A stretch of DNA of 64,000 bases from CBDAQD01 sp965275905 (GTDB taxonomy: Bacteria; Pseudomonadota; Alphaproteobacteria; Rhizobiales; JAJFHC01): NCBI GenBank assembly GCA_965275905.1, contig CBDHYJ010000035.1, positions 110,604 through 174,603 of the forward strand. Reading direction: 5' to 3'. Shown in pieces: positions 9,602 through 18,887 of this stretch (within the stretch, counting starts at the first letter, position 1; each line of letters starts with the position of its first letter). The notes below the pieces were generated by a model that saw only the letters and a list, made by a program, of their open reading frames with translations, was not told the origin of the DNA and did no database searches. The translations under genes and the position numbers were made by a program.

Positions 9602-10129
9602 TCAGTCGGCTGCCTTGGAATTGGCGAGAGCATCGGAGGCTCCGGAGGTCTCTGCCTTTGCACTCTTCCTGGCCGTCGCTTTTGAGGTCTTCTCGTTGGA
9701 TCCGGTCTCATTGGTTTCGGCTTCGTCAGCGGCCGACGGGCCTGTCAGCCGTTTGACCTGTTCGCCGATCGGATCGGAGGAACGCTTTATCGACCCTTCG
9801 AAAACGGCGCCATTTTCGACTTCCAGCGTTTCGTGAATGATGTCGCCGTCGACATGGGCCTTTGCTGCCAGCTTGACGTGAATACCGCGAATGGGGCCGT
9901 TGACCCGGCCGCGAACAGTGATCCGTTCCCCGACGAGTTCGCCGGTAACATTGCCGTTCTCTCCAATGACAAGGGTGGCGGCCCGAAGAGTTCCTTCGAC
10001 GGTTCCGTCAATCTGCATCTCTCCGTCTGCGACCAGCGAACCCTTGATCGTCATATCCGAACTGATCAATGACGGCACAGCTGCTCCAGCAACGGTGGCG
10101 GTTTCACTTGTTTTTCTTTTCGAGAACAT
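9602..10129 (-). CDS. Bactofilin (polymer-forming cytoskeletal protein)
   Basis: A 175-residue bactofilin. The central part (SSDMTIKGSLVADGEMQIDG onward to about residue 110) shows the Gly/Val-rich short repeats of the beta-helical bactofilin core, flanked by disordered tails; the tail after residue 120 is rich in Ala, Lys, Ser and Thr. Bactofilins assemble nucleotide-free filaments that localise cell-wall enzymes and shape the cell. The start codon lies inside the end of the upstream M23 peptidase gene (26-bp overlap), so the two are almost certainly translated together. This pairing with a peptidoglycan hydrolase is common in alphaproteobacteria and supports a morphogenesis role. Confidence 0.92.
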   Translation of the reverse strand: MFSKRKTSETATVAGAAVPSLISSDMTIKGSLVADGEMQIDGTVEGTLRAATLVIGENGNVTGELVGERITVRGRVNGPIRGIHVKLAAKAHVDGDIIHETLEVENGAVFEGSIKRSSDPIGEQVKRLTGPSAADEAETNETGSNEKTSKATARKSAKAETSGASDALANSKAAD

Positions 10130-11333
10130 CTCGTCCAGTCCTCCAGAACCTGATTGGATTTACGGCTTTCCCGAAAACCCTGATTTCATAGTGCAAATGC
10201 GGACCTGTGCTGCGCCCGGTGTTCCCGACGCGACCGATCCGCTCGTTCTTTTTGACCTTCTGGCCGGGCTTCACGCTGATCCGGCTCAGATGTGCATATC
10301 GCGTCGACACACCGTGTTTGTGCCGGACTTCCACGACCTTGCCGTACCCGCCCAGTGTGCCGGCCCGCACAACCCGGCCGGCTGCGGTCGTTTTCACCGG
10401 AGCACCCGTAGGCGCCCGGAAGTCAACGCCGTTATGCATCGCCGGGATCTTGCGGAATGGATCCCGCCGCATGCCGAACCCGCTCGTCATGCGACGCCAG
10501 CTCGGAAGAGGGCGGCCGACCGGCATGGCTGCTACCGCAGTTCGGTACAGTTCGATCTCGGCCAACAGGCGATCAATACGCTCATACTGACTGTTGAGTT
10601 TTCGGGCCGCCTCATCCGGTGGAGCGGCGGCAAGAAACGGTCCGCCCATGGCGCTCGACTTGTTCGATCTTTTGGTGGACGAGAGCACCCGTCTTGGCCG
10701 CAAGCCCAATCTGCGAATAGATCTGGCGATGGCCTTGATCTTGCGTTTCTGTCCCTGTTCGTAGGCGTCCAGAAACTCTCGCTGGCCGGAATCGAGATCC
10801 TTCAGCCGGTCACGAATTTCGGTAACCGGTCTTTCGGCTTCTGCGTGGGTCTTGAATTTTTCGCCCGACAGGAAGGATTGCCGTTCGCGGTGCTTCGGTT
10901 GCGACTTCGAGAGCTTGGGCCCAAGCTCCTTCTTCATCGCCTTCTTTAGGGTCTTGTGACGCTGCTCAAGGGCCTTCAGTGTGTTTTCGAGCTTCGTGAC
11001 CTTGTTGATGTAAGCGTCCTGGTCCGCCATGAGCCGGCTGTTGATCGACTCGATCGAGCGCAGCATTTGAGCAAGCCGGCCTTCATATTTGGCAATAACC
11101 TGTTGGTTGCGATCATCCTTCGCCTGAATGATCTCCTGAGTATTCGCGACGACGAAACTGGAGTACGTGATCCATGCGGCGGTGCCGAGTGCACCTGCGG
11201 TCAGAACGATTTGCGGGATTGTGCCGAGGGTGACAAACCGAACCTCTCCGTTGCTGCGGACAAAAATCTGGCGAGCCCGGAAGGTGTTCTTCAGGCGACT
11301 GAACGCGGTGACTTTTGTGTGTTTGATCGACAA
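10104..11333 (-). CDS. M23-family peptidoglycan endopeptidase, membrane anchored
   Basis: A cell-wall hydrolase of the LytM/M23 type. A membrane segment (TLGTIPQIVLTAGALGTAAWITYSSF) follows a short basic N-tail, then a coiled coil (about residues 65-140) and a C-terminal M23 domain. The M23 domain shows MHNGVDFRAPTGAPV, a HKHG segment and GRSTGPHLHYEIRVFG, which carry the zinc ligands. The frame is open back to a GTG at 11372, but that codon sits inside the stem of the preceding transcription terminator. The TTG at 11333 is therefore preferred, though no strong ribosome-binding site decides it. It probably cuts peptidoglycan where the bactofilin polymer recruits it. Confidence 0.88.
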   Translation of the reverse strand: MSIKHTKVTAFSRLKNTFRARQIFVRSNGEVRFVTLGTIPQIVLTAGALGTAAWITYSSFVVANTQEIIQAKDDRNQQVIAKYEGRLAQMLRSIESINSRLMADQDAYINKVTKLENTLKALEQRHKTLKKAMKKELGPKLSKSQPKHRERQSFLSGEKFKTHAEAERPVTEIRDRLKDLDSGQREFLDAYEQGQKRKIKAIARSIRRLGLRPRRVLSSTKRSNKSSAMGGPFLAAAPPDEAARKLNSQYERIDRLLAEIELYRTAVAAMPVGRPLPSWRRMTSGFGMRRDPFRKIPAMHNGVDFRAPTGAPVKTTAAGRVVRAGTLGGYGKVVEVRHKHGVSTRYAHLSRISVKPGQKVKKNERIGRVGNTGRSTGPHLHYEIRVFGKAVNPIRFWRTGRDVLEKKNK

Positions 11334-11361
11334 TTCAAATTCCCACAGTGACTCAAACGCA

Positions 11362-11399
11362 GAAAAAACCACACCAACCCGACATAGGGCGGTGTGGTT
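11362..11399 (-). terminator. Rho-independent terminator after the bcp/DUF455 operon
   Basis: Read on the minus strand, AACCACACC (11399-11391) pairs perfectly with GGTGTGGTT (11375-11367) across a 15-nt loop, followed by a run of T. The position just downstream of the DUF455 stop fits a strong intrinsic terminator. It also insulates the M23/bactofilin genes. Confidence 0.85.
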
Positions 11400-11440
11400 A
11401 AGGCTCTCTTAACAACGAGAAAAAGGCGGAATTGCGTCGA

Positions 11441-12265
11441 TCAGTCGTAGATTCCGCAAAGCGGTTTGTAGAATCCGGGTGTAACGCCTGCTTCGGATCG
11501 GGCCTTGTCATTGAAGGGCGGTTTCAGTTGTCCCCTGAAGTACTTACGGACAAGCCGGTGGAATTCCGGTTCCGGCGGCTTGCCCTCGCGGGCACAGAGG
11601 AAACGGAACCATTTCGCACCGAACGCGACATGACGTTTTTCATCGTTGTAGATCGTGGAGAGGATTGCGGCGGTTTCCGAATCACCGGCCTTTTCGGCCT
11701 TTTCGGCCATTGAGGGAGTCACATCCAGGCCGCGGGCTTCAAGCACGAGCGGGACGATTGCCATCCGCGCAATCAGGCTGTGACCGGTATCCTGTGCCGC
11801 TTGCCACAACCCGTCATGGGCCGGAAGATCGCCGTAACTGCCGCCGAGATCGGCGAGGCGTCTTTCCAGCAGGGTAAAGTGGCGGGCCTCATCGGATCCG
11901 ACCTTCACCCAGTCATCGAAAAAGGCCGTCGGCATGGCCACCGTCGCGAAGCGCCCCAGCAGGTCCCAGGTCAGGTCGACCGCATTCAACTCGATATGAG
12001 CCAGGGCATGCAGGAGCGCAAAACGGCCGCGTTCCCCATGAGAAGACCGTTTCGGCATTTCGCGCGGAGCCAGTAACTCCGGCTTTTCAGGCCTTCCCGG
12101 ACGATCCGGCATGGCGGCCGGACGGGAAGCCCGTACGAGATCAAGCCGCCCTGACCGCCACAGATCCGTCGCCTCCCTGGCGAGGATTACCTTTTGCCTG
12201 GTCTCGGGCGCACGGACAATGCAGCATGCATATTCTGCGAGCGTGCCGGGTGCGCGATCCGGCAT
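11441..12265 (-). CDS. DUF455-family ferritin-like protein
   Basis: A 274-residue all-helical protein with ferritin-like metal-binding signatures: HIELNA, GSDEARHF and NDEKRHVAFG, which supply Glu and His ligands for a di-iron site. The family (DUF455) is annotated as ferritin-like; its reaction is not established. The ATG abuts the stop codon of the peroxiredoxin gene (TAAATG), so the two are translationally coupled. That suggests a shared role in peroxide or iron stress, which is inference from context. It ends just before a strong terminator. Confidence 0.85.
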   Translation of the reverse strand: MPDRAPGTLAEYACCIVRAPETRQKVILAREATDLWRSGRLDLVRASRPAAMPDRPGRPEKPELLAPREMPKRSSHGERGRFALLHALAHIELNAVDLTWDLLGRFATVAMPTAFFDDWVKVGSDEARHFTLLERRLADLGGSYGDLPAHDGLWQAAQDTGHSLIARMAIVPLVLEARGLDVTPSMAEKAEKAGDSETAAILSTIYNDEKRHVAFGAKWFRFLCAREGKPPEPEFHRLVRKYFRGQLKPPFNDKARSEAGVTPGFYKPLCGIYD

Positions 12266-12742
12266 TTATGACGGGAGTTCTTTGACCGCGGCCAGGACAT
12301 CGTCCACGTGTCCGGGCACCTTGACCTTGCGCCAGACCCGTGCGAGGCGGCCCTTGCTGTCGACCAGAAACGTGGAGCGTTCTATGCCCATGTACTTTCG
12401 GCCGTACATGCTCTTCTCGACCCAGACGCCATAGGCTTCCAGCGCCGCGTGGTCCTCATCCGACGCCAGTGTGACCTTGAGATCGTGCTTGGCCTTGAAT
12501 TTGTCGTGTTTGGCGACGCTGTCGGCGGAAACGCCGACAATCTCGGTATTCAGTTTTTTGAATTGATTGAGGTGTTCCGTAAAGGCGATTGCCTCCTTGG
12601 TGCAGCCGCTCGTATCATCTTTCGGATAGAAGAAGATGACGACGTTTTTGCCCGCCGATCCGCTCAGGGAGAATGTTCCTTCGCCGTCGGTCGGCAGATT
12701 TATGTCGGGTGCGTCATCTCCTTCGGCAATCTGTGAGCTCAT
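12266..12742 (-). CDS. bcp: Peroxiredoxin, BCP/PrxQ type with a single cysteine
   Basis: A 158-residue thioredoxin-fold peroxidase that reduces H2O2 and organic hydroperoxides. The peroxidatic Cys is in YPKDDTSGCTKEAIAF (PxxxTxxC motif). It is the only Cys in the protein. The resolving Cys that E. coli BCP has five residues later is Ile here, so the enzyme should work as a 1-Cys peroxiredoxin needing an external thiol partner. The length is normal for the family. AAGGAAGG precedes the ATG. It is the first gene of a two-gene operon with the ferritin-like protein. Confidence 0.93.
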   Translation of the reverse strand: MSSQIAEGDDAPDINLPTDGEGTFSLSGSAGKNVVIFFYPKDDTSGCTKEAIAFTEHLNQFKKLNTEIVGVSADSVAKHDKFKAKHDLKVTLASDEDHAALEAYGVWVEKSMYGRKYMGIERSTFLVDSKGRLARVWRKVKVPGHVDDVLAAVKELPS

Positions 12743-12756
12743 GCCGCCTTCCTTTC

Positions 12757-12774
12757 GTCAAATTTGACATTATC
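12757..12774 (-). promoter_or_regulatory. Palindrome and -10-like element upstream of bcp
   Basis: A perfect 12-bp palindrome GTCAAATTTGAC (12757-12768) abuts a minus-strand GATAAT (12774-12769), which resembles a -10 box, about 15 bases before the bcp ATG. A -35 match is weak. The layout suggests an operator covering the transcription start, but no regulator can be named. Confidence 0.4.
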
Positions 12775-12970
12775 TACTGTTAAATGGGCTGTTGTGTTAT
12801 TTGGCCTGAAAGGCCTGCTGAGGCAAGATAACCACGAAGAGAATCACTAATCGAGGTGCGGATTTGCCGATCCGTTGCCGTCCTTTTGTTCAACCGTCTT
12901 CTTGAGGTCGACACCTTGGGCGCGCAGGCCGGTTGATTTTGTTGTACTCGCTCAATCAGGTGATGGAGCT

Positions 12971-15900
12971 TTGATAAGGCAGACCAGCAAAATTGCGCTC
13001 ATCGCCCTGGCAGCCATGGCGGTCATCGTATTGGTTGCGCTGGGCGGGACGTATTGGCGCCTCACTCAGGGGCCGATTTCGCTTTCCTTTGTGAAGGCGC
13101 CGGTCGAAGAGATGATCAACTCTCGGATCGGCGATCTTTCCGTGCGCATCCGGGACGCCGTGATCGAGCGCGATTCAGAGAGCGGTGCCGTAAACTTCAG
13201 GTTGCGTGGGCTGCAACTCTCGAACCAGCGGGGTCAGGTCATTGCACGAACGCCACGGGCCGCGTTTGGCCTGAGCGGCTCCGCGCTGTTGAGTGGCGAG
13301 GTCATTCCGACCAGGCTGGAACTCATAGGGCCGCGGATCAAGCTTGGCAGACAGGCGGACGGCAGTATTGAGCTCGGCTTCTCCGAGGCTGAAGACAGCG
13401 CGGCGCCTGCGCCCGAGGCGGCCAAATCCGATGCCGTAGCGACGGAATCAGCATCCGCCATGGGCGTCGTGGATGTAATCCTGAACGCCTTCTCGGAAGG
13501 GTCCGATGCCTCCAGGTTCGCATCCGCCCTGGAGCTCATAGCGGTTCGCAACGCCGAGATTTCGCTGTTCGACGAGAACAACGATGCGCTCTGGCAGGCC
13601 CCGAACGCCAATCTCGACTTTCGCCGCGTTTCCGACGGGGTTTCGCTGGCCGGCAGCATTCGCGTGAAGGGCAATAAACTGCCTTGGCAACTGCAATTGC
13701 TGGCCAACTACAGCAAGTCGAAAGACAGGTTCTCCGTAGTGGCCCGGGTGTCGGATCTGGTGCCGGCAGAACTGGCCGGCAAGCTGAGCGTGTTGCATAA
13801 CTTTGCCCAGGTAAGATTGCCGCTTTCCGGCCGCGTCGCCGTCGAGGTGGACAGAACCGGTAAGGTTGTGGCCGGGGATGCGCACCTTTCGGCAGGTGCG
13901 GGTTATGTCGGCTTCCCCGGAATAGTCGGCGTTCCCGTGGTCGTCGATGAGGGCACCGTCAATCTGAAACTGGATGTCGCGGCTCAGGAACTGGTGTTCG
14001 AGGAGTCCAGCCTCGTAATCGGGGGCGTTCAGACCGCCATCGGGGGCAAGTTCACGCCCGAAACCCGCGACGGCGTTCTGCAGGGCTTAGGCTTCCTCGT
14101 TGTCGCGGATACCAGGCAAAACGAGAACAAGGCCGTGAAACCGGTCCTCGACATTTTCAAGCTCGCCGGGCGGGCGGATGTGATCGACCGGAATATCGAG
14201 ATATCGGAACTCGCCATTCTTTCCGGCAAGGCTCAAATCGCGCTGACGGGCGAAGTCACGGAAGGAGATACCTTTCCCGGTGTCAAAATCCGAGGCGGAC
14301 TGAAGAGCCTCCCGGTTCCCACGTTGAAGAAAATCTGGCCGCCGTTGGCCGGCCGCGGCGCAAGGATCTGGGCGCTCGAGCATCTTCGCGGCGGCCTGAT
14401 TACGGAAGCCAAGGTCAATATCGATCTCCGGCCGGAGGATGTATCCAAGCTGCTCGAAGACCTTCCCGTGGCGCACGAAAGGATGGATCTGACCTTTTCA
14501 TTCCGCGACGTCGGCTCGAAATACCTCGGCGAATTGCCGATTATCCGCAATGGCAAGGGCAGTGCGCGTCTTCGCGGAGACGATTTCGAGGTTTTGCTCG
14601 AAAGCGGCCATGTCAATGTGCCGGGCGGCAAGCGCCTGAAATTGAGCAAGGGCCGTTTCTTTATCCCGGCCATCAGCCCGAAGGGGCCGATAAGCGAAAT
14701 CTCCGCGGTCATCACCGGGCGAACGTCCGACGTCCTGACTGTTCTTGATCAACCGCCGCTTGGCTACATGACCGCATTCGGCTTGGATCCGAAGTCGGTC
14801 GGTGGTAACGCGGCTGTCAGTCTCGGGATGAGGCTGCCGCTCCTGAAGAACCTGACGCTTGACAAGATCAATCTTCGTAGTCGCGCCAAGTTGAGCAAAC
14901 TCAAGCTTGCCAATGCGTTTGGCAAGGCGGGTATCGACGACGGCACCCTGGATATGACCGTGACGACAAAGGGGCTCTCGGCCAAGGGCAAGGTCAAGCT
15001 CAATGGCGTTTCGGCGGCATTGCAGTGGAAGGAGAACTTCAACGCGTCCAGGGGGCAGTCGAGCGAGTACGTCATCGAAACGCAGTTGAGTGCCAAGGAG
15101 CGGCAGAAGATCGGCGTCGACCTGACCGGTTTTGTCAGCGGCCCGGTTGGTGTGAAGGTCGTTGCGGCGGGCCGGGGTCCTGATATCGACAGCGCCCTGA
15201 TCGAGGCCAACCTCGGCAAGGCCCGGCTCTTCTACGAGCCGATCGGCTGGCGCTATGCCTCCAAGAAGGCCACAGCCAGGATGGGCCTCAAGGTCGAGAA
15301 GGACAGGATCCGCCTCCGGGACATTCTGGTGAAGGGGCCAAATCTGCTGGTCAAGGGCAACCTGGAACTGGATAACGAGGGCAGGCTGCTGAAGGCGGAA
15401 CTTCCTAACCTCAATCTCGGACCCGTCAACAAGCTCTCGGTTGCCGGCGCCCGCAACGGCGAAGGCGTCCTCGTGGTCAAGGCGAACGCGTCGGAATTCG
15501 ACGCCCGGCCGCTGTTCCGGGATCTTTTGAAGTCAGGCACCGGCGGCAAGAGCGAAGGGCAGGGCGCAGCGAAAGACGTCGTCTCCGTCACGGGTAATGT
15601 CCGGCGGGCGCAGGCATTCAATGGAGAGACCATAAGCAACATTCGCTTCTCGGTGGTTGCCCGGGGCAGAGAGGTTCAAACGCTGACCTCGACAGGCGTG
15701 CTCAAGGACTCCGCCAAGTTCAAGATTGCGGTCAAGCCCGGCAAGGAGAAGAAGCGCGCCATGCGGATCGATGCCGGAAACGCCGGCCGCATGCTCCGGG
15801 CGGTTGACCTGTACTCCAAGATCGAGGGCGGTGACTTCCGGCTCAGCGTGAACCTGCCGCCGTCAGGCGCACGGTCCGCGCTCGACGGCGAACTCAAGCT

Positions 15901-16408
15901 CAAGAGGTTCCGCGTCCGCAACGAGACCGCGTTCAGGGAGATCCCGCAGGCCCGTGGCGGCCGGAATGACGGCGAATTCGCCAAGGCGGCGAAGGCCAAC
16001 TCCTTCGATTTCTCGAGTCTCAAGATTCCGTTCAAGACACGGGGCGATGTGGTGGAAATCCGCAATGCGCTTCTGAAGGGCAATGCGATCGGCGCATCGG
16101 CGGACGGTACCGTGAACACCAAGACGGATGCGATCCGGCTGGGAGGCACGCTGATACCGGCTTACGGGCTGAATTCGATCGTGAGCCACGTTCCGCTGAT
16201 CGGGGACATTCTCGCAGGCGGCAAGGGCAAGGGCGTGTTCGGCGTGACGTTCGCCGTCACCGGCTCTACGGCGCGCCCGCGCATCACCATAAACCCGGTG
16301 TCCGCATTGGCTCCCGGCCTGCTCAGGCGCATGTTCGAATTCGGTGCCAATCCGGATGTGCAGCAGCCCGGCAACCGTGTCTGGAAGAGCGATCCGGCCT
16401 ATCGCTGA
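12971..16408 (+). CDS. AsmA/YhdP-like membrane-anchored protein with DUF3971
   Basis: A very long protein of about 1145 residues. The N-terminus (MIRQTSKIALIALAAMAVIV) is a signal anchor; the rest is a periplasmic beta-rich domain typical of DUF3971 and AsmA-like C-terminal proteins. YhdP and AsmA-family proteins are thought to bridge the inner and outer membranes and move phospholipids. The TTG at 12971 is chosen because GGTGATGGAG precedes it and it starts right before the anchor; the frame is open back to a TTG at 12875. It converges on tyrS with a 9-base gap. Family assignment is firm, exact role less so. Confidence 0.85.
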   Translation: MIRQTSKIALIALAAMAVIVLVALGGTYWRLTQGPISLSFVKAPVEEMINSRIGDLSVRIRDAVIERDSESGAVNFRLRGLQLSNQRGQVIARTPRAAFGLSGSALLSGEVIPTRLELIGPRIKLGRQADGSIELGFSEAEDSAAPAPEAAKSDAVATESASAMGVVDVILNAFSEGSDASRFASALELIAVRNAEISLFDENNDALWQAPNANLDFRRVSDGVSLAGSIRVKGNKLPWQLQLLANYSKSKDRFSVVARVSDLVPAELAGKLSVLHNFAQVRLPLSGRVAVEVDRTGKVVAGDAHLSAGAGYVGFPGIVGVPVVVDEGTVNLKLDVAAQELVFEESSLVIGGVQTAIGGKFTPETRDGVLQGLGFLVVADTRQNENKAVKPVLDIFKLAGRADVIDRNIEISELAILSGKAQIALTGEVTEGDTFPGVKIRGGLKSLPVPTLKKIWPPLAGRGARIWALEHLRGGLITEAKVNIDLRPEDVSKLLEDLPVAHERMDLTFSFRDVGSKYLGELPIIRNGKGSARLRGDDFEVLLESGHVNVPGGKRLKLSKGRFFIPAISPKGPISEISAVITGRTSDVLTVLDQPPLGYMTAFGLDPKSVGGNAAVSLGMRLPLLKNLTLDKINLRSRAKLSKLKLANAFGKAGIDDGTLDMTVTTKGLSAKGKVKLNGVSAALQWKENFNASRGQSSEYVIETQLSAKERQKIGVDLTGFVSGPVGVKVVAAGRGPDIDSALIEANLGKARLFYEPIGWRYASKKATARMGLKVEKDRIRLRDILVKGPNLLVKGNLELDNEGRLLKAELPNLNLGPVNKLSVAGARNGEGVLVVKANASEFDARPLFRDLLKSGTGGKSEGQGAAKDVVSVTGNVRRAQAFNGETISNIRFSVVARGREVQTLTSTGVLKDSAKFKIAVKPGKEKKRAMRIDAGNAGRMLRAVDLYSKIEGGDFRLSVNLPPSGARSALDGELKLKRFRVRNETAFREIPQARGGRNDGEFAKAAKANSFDFSSLKIPFKTRGDVVEIRNALLKGNAIGASADGTVNTKTDAIRLGGTLIPAYGLNSIVSHVPLIGDILAGGKGKGVFGVTFAVTGSTARPRITINPVSALAPGLLRRMFEFGANPDVQQPGNRVWKSDPAYR

Positions 16409-16417
16409 GGCCGCGCG

Positions 16418-17671
16418 TTACGCCGTTTTCAACAGCGCGTGCCGCTTCTTGCCGACTGAAATCTTGATATGCCCTTCCGACGTGACGTCCGCGCCGGTCA
16501 GTGTCAGGCGTTCATCGCTGACGACGGTGTCATTTACGCGCACACCGCCGCCCTTGACCAGCCGCCGGGCCTCGCCGTTCGACGATGCCATTTCCGCGAG
16601 CACAATTGCGCTCAGTAGCCCCATGCCCTCGGTGATGTCCGATTGCTGCACGGTGAATGTGGGCAGTCCGTGGCTTGCGCCGCCCTGTTCGAACGTCTCT
16701 GCGGCTGTCCGTTCCTGGGCCTCGGCGACGTCGCGCCCGTGCGCGAGGGCCGTGGCCTCGGTCGCAAGGATCTTCTTGGCGTCGTTCAGTTCGCGCCCAT
16801 CGAGCGCTTCGAGGCGCGCGATTTCATCCAGCGGCAGTTCGGTGAACAGCTTCAGGAACCGGCCCACATCCGCATCTTCCGTATTGCGCCAGTACTGCCA
16901 GTAGTCATAGGCGCTGAGCATATCGTCATTCAGCCAGATCGCACCGCTGACGCTCTTGCCCATCTTCGCACCGGAAGCGGTCGTCAGAAGCGCCGTGGTC
17001 AGTCCGTAGACCGGCCGGTTGTCAACGCGGCGCGTCAGGTCGATCCCGTTGACGATGTTGCCCCACTGGTCCGAGCCGCCCATCTGAAGGCGGCAATCGA
17101 GTTTCCGGCTGAGTTGCAGGAAATCATAGGCCTGCAGGATCATGTAGTTGAATTCGAGGAACGAAAGCGGCTGTTCCCGCTCCAGCCTCAGCTTCACGGA
17201 ATCGAATGTCAGCATCCGGTTGATGGAGAAATGCCGGCCGTAGTCGCGCAGGAAGTCGATATAGTTGAGTTGGTCGAGCCAGTCGCGATTGTTGACCATG
17301 ACCGCATCGGTTGGCCCGTCGCCAAAGGTGATGAATTTCGAGAATACGCTCTTGATGCCGTCGATATTGGCGTCGATCTGATCGTCGGTCAGCAACTGCC
17401 GCGACTCGTCCTTGCCGGAAGGGTCGCCGACACGCGTGGTGCCTCCGCCTATCAGAACGATCGGACGGTGACCGCACTTCTGCAGATGGCGCAGCATCAT
17501 GATGCTGATCAGGCTGCCGACGTGGAGACTCGGCGCCGTACAGTCATAACCGATATATGCGGACACGATCCCGTCACGCGCAGCGTCGTCGAGGCCGGTT
17601 TCGTCGCTGCATTGGTGGATGTAGCCGCGCTCGCTGAGAATGCGGAGAAAATCGGATCGGAATTCGGTCAT
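16418..17671 (-). CDS. tyrS: Tyrosyl-tRNA synthetase
   Basis: A 417-residue class I aminoacyl-tRNA synthetase charging tRNA-Tyr. The HIGH-like motif is in APSLHVGSLI and the KMSKS-like motif is GAKMGKSVSG. Tyrosine-binding residues are in AYDFLQLSRK and MGGSDQWGNIV. A C-terminal S4-like RNA-binding domain starts near residue 350 (RRLVKGGGVRVNDTVV). Length and architecture match bacterial TyrS of the E. coli type. It is divergent from anmK, with about 100 bases between the two starts. Confidence 0.97.
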   Translation of the reverse strand: MTEFRSDFLRILSERGYIHQCSDETGLDDAARDGIVSAYIGYDCTAPSLHVGSLISIMMLRHLQKCGHRPIVLIGGGTTRVGDPSGKDESRQLLTDDQIDANIDGIKSVFSKFITFGDGPTDAVMVNNRDWLDQLNYIDFLRDYGRHFSINRMLTFDSVKLRLEREQPLSFLEFNYMILQAYDFLQLSRKLDCRLQMGGSDQWGNIVNGIDLTRRVDNRPVYGLTTALLTTASGAKMGKSVSGAIWLNDDMLSAYDYWQYWRNTEDADVGRFLKLFTELPLDEIARLEALDGRELNDAKKILATEATALAHGRDVAEAQERTAAETFEQGGASHGLPTFTVQQSDITEGMGLLSAIVLAEMASSNGEARRLVKGGGVRVNDTVVSDERLTLTGADVTSEGHIKISVGKKRHALLKTA

Positions 17672-17768
17672 GATCGTGCTAACGTTCTGTTTTAGTGGTC
17701 CAATTTGATCCGGCGAGATGGCAACGGTTGATGTAACAGGTCAGTTGCCCAAATGCACGGAGAGAAAT

Positions 17769-18887
17769 GTGACAAGGGTTTACACCGCAATTGGCCTGAT
17801 GAGTGGGACGTCGATGGACGGCATCGACGCCGCGCTGGTCGACACCGATGGCGCGGACTATGTTCGACAGCGCGCGGCCATCTACATTCCATACGACAAC
17901 GCCATGCGCGCTGCAATTGAAAGCGGGCTCGGGGAGGCCCGGGCCATTCGTGACCGCTCCGACAGGCCAGGTGATCTTCTCTCGACGGAACAGCGCATAA
18001 CCGTGGCTCACGCACAGGCAGTCCGCAAGCTGCTGGAAACAGCGCAACTGGACGAGCGGAATGTCGATATCGTCGGATTTCATGGCCAAACGGTCATCCA
18101 TCTGCCGGAACGCGGACTGACGGTGCAGATCGGTGATGGCCAGATGCTTGCCGACATGACAGGCATTGACGTGGTCGCGGATTTCAGGGCAGCCGATATG
18201 GTGGCCGGAGGGCAGGGCGCTCCCCTGGTGCCCGTATATCACAGGGCACTTGCAAGGATCGGGGAAGTGCCCCTGCCGGTCGCATTCGTGAACATCGGCG
18301 GCATCTCGAACATCACGTGGATTGGATCGGCGGATGCGCTCCTCGCGTTCGACGTCGGTCCCGGTAATGTGCTTCTGGACGAATGGTGCCAGTCAAAGAC
18401 CGGGGAACCGATCGACAGGGACGGCAAGCTTGCGGCTGAGGGCATTGTCGATGAAGACATGCTGGCGGAATTGCTCGACGACGACTACTTCGATCGACCG
18501 CCCCCGAAGTCGCTTGACAGGAAAGACTACGCGATCAGCCCGGTCGAAGGCTTGTCGGCAGCCGACGGCGCTGCGACGCTGACGTCATTCACCGCCGAAG
18601 CAATTGCCCGTGCGGCGCGGCTTTGTCCGGAGCAGCCCAAACTATGGATCATCTGTGGAGGAGGACGCCGCAATCCCGCTTTGATGAGCGAACTTCATAC
18701 CCGGCTCGAGGGTACGGTTCACAAATGCGAGGCGTTCGGTTTCCATGGCGACGAGATGGAAGCCGAAGCGTTCGGATATCTTGCCGTGAGAAGCCTGAAG
18801 GCGTTGCCGCTCACGTTCCCCGGCACGACCGGCGCCAAAGATCCCGTGAGCGGCGGTGTCACATTTCGCAGCAATCAGGCGGCCTGA
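17769..18887 (+). CDS. anmK: Anhydro-N-acetylmuramic acid kinase
   Basis: Phosphorylates and opens 1,6-anhydro-MurNAc recovered from peptidoglycan turnover, giving MurNAc-6-P. The N-terminal GLMSGTSMDGIDAALVD is the family signature for ATP and sugar binding. Further conserved parts are IVGFHGQTV, FVNIGGISNITW, FDVGPGN and ICGGGRRNPAL. The GTG at 17769 is preferred because GGAGAG precedes it at correct spacing and it gives 372 residues, close to E. coli AnmK. An ATG at 17718 would add 17 unconserved residues. The end overlaps the convergent hydrolase gene by 13 bases. Confidence 0.94.
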   Translation: MTRVYTAIGLMSGTSMDGIDAALVDTDGADYVRQRAAIYIPYDNAMRAAIESGLGEARAIRDRSDRPGDLLSTEQRITVAHAQAVRKLLETAQLDERNVDIVGFHGQTVIHLPERGLTVQIGDGQMLADMTGIDVVADFRAADMVAGGQGAPLVPVYHRALARIGEVPLPVAFVNIGGISNITWIGSADALLAFDVGPGNVLLDEWCQSKTGEPIDRDGKLAAEGIVDEDMLAELLDDDYFDRPPPKSLDRKDYAISPVEGLSAADGAATLTSFTAEAIARAARLCPEQPKLWIICGGGRRNPALMSELHTRLEGTVHKCEAFGFHGDEMEAEAFGYLAVRSLKALPLTFPGTTGAKDPVSGGVTFRSNQAA

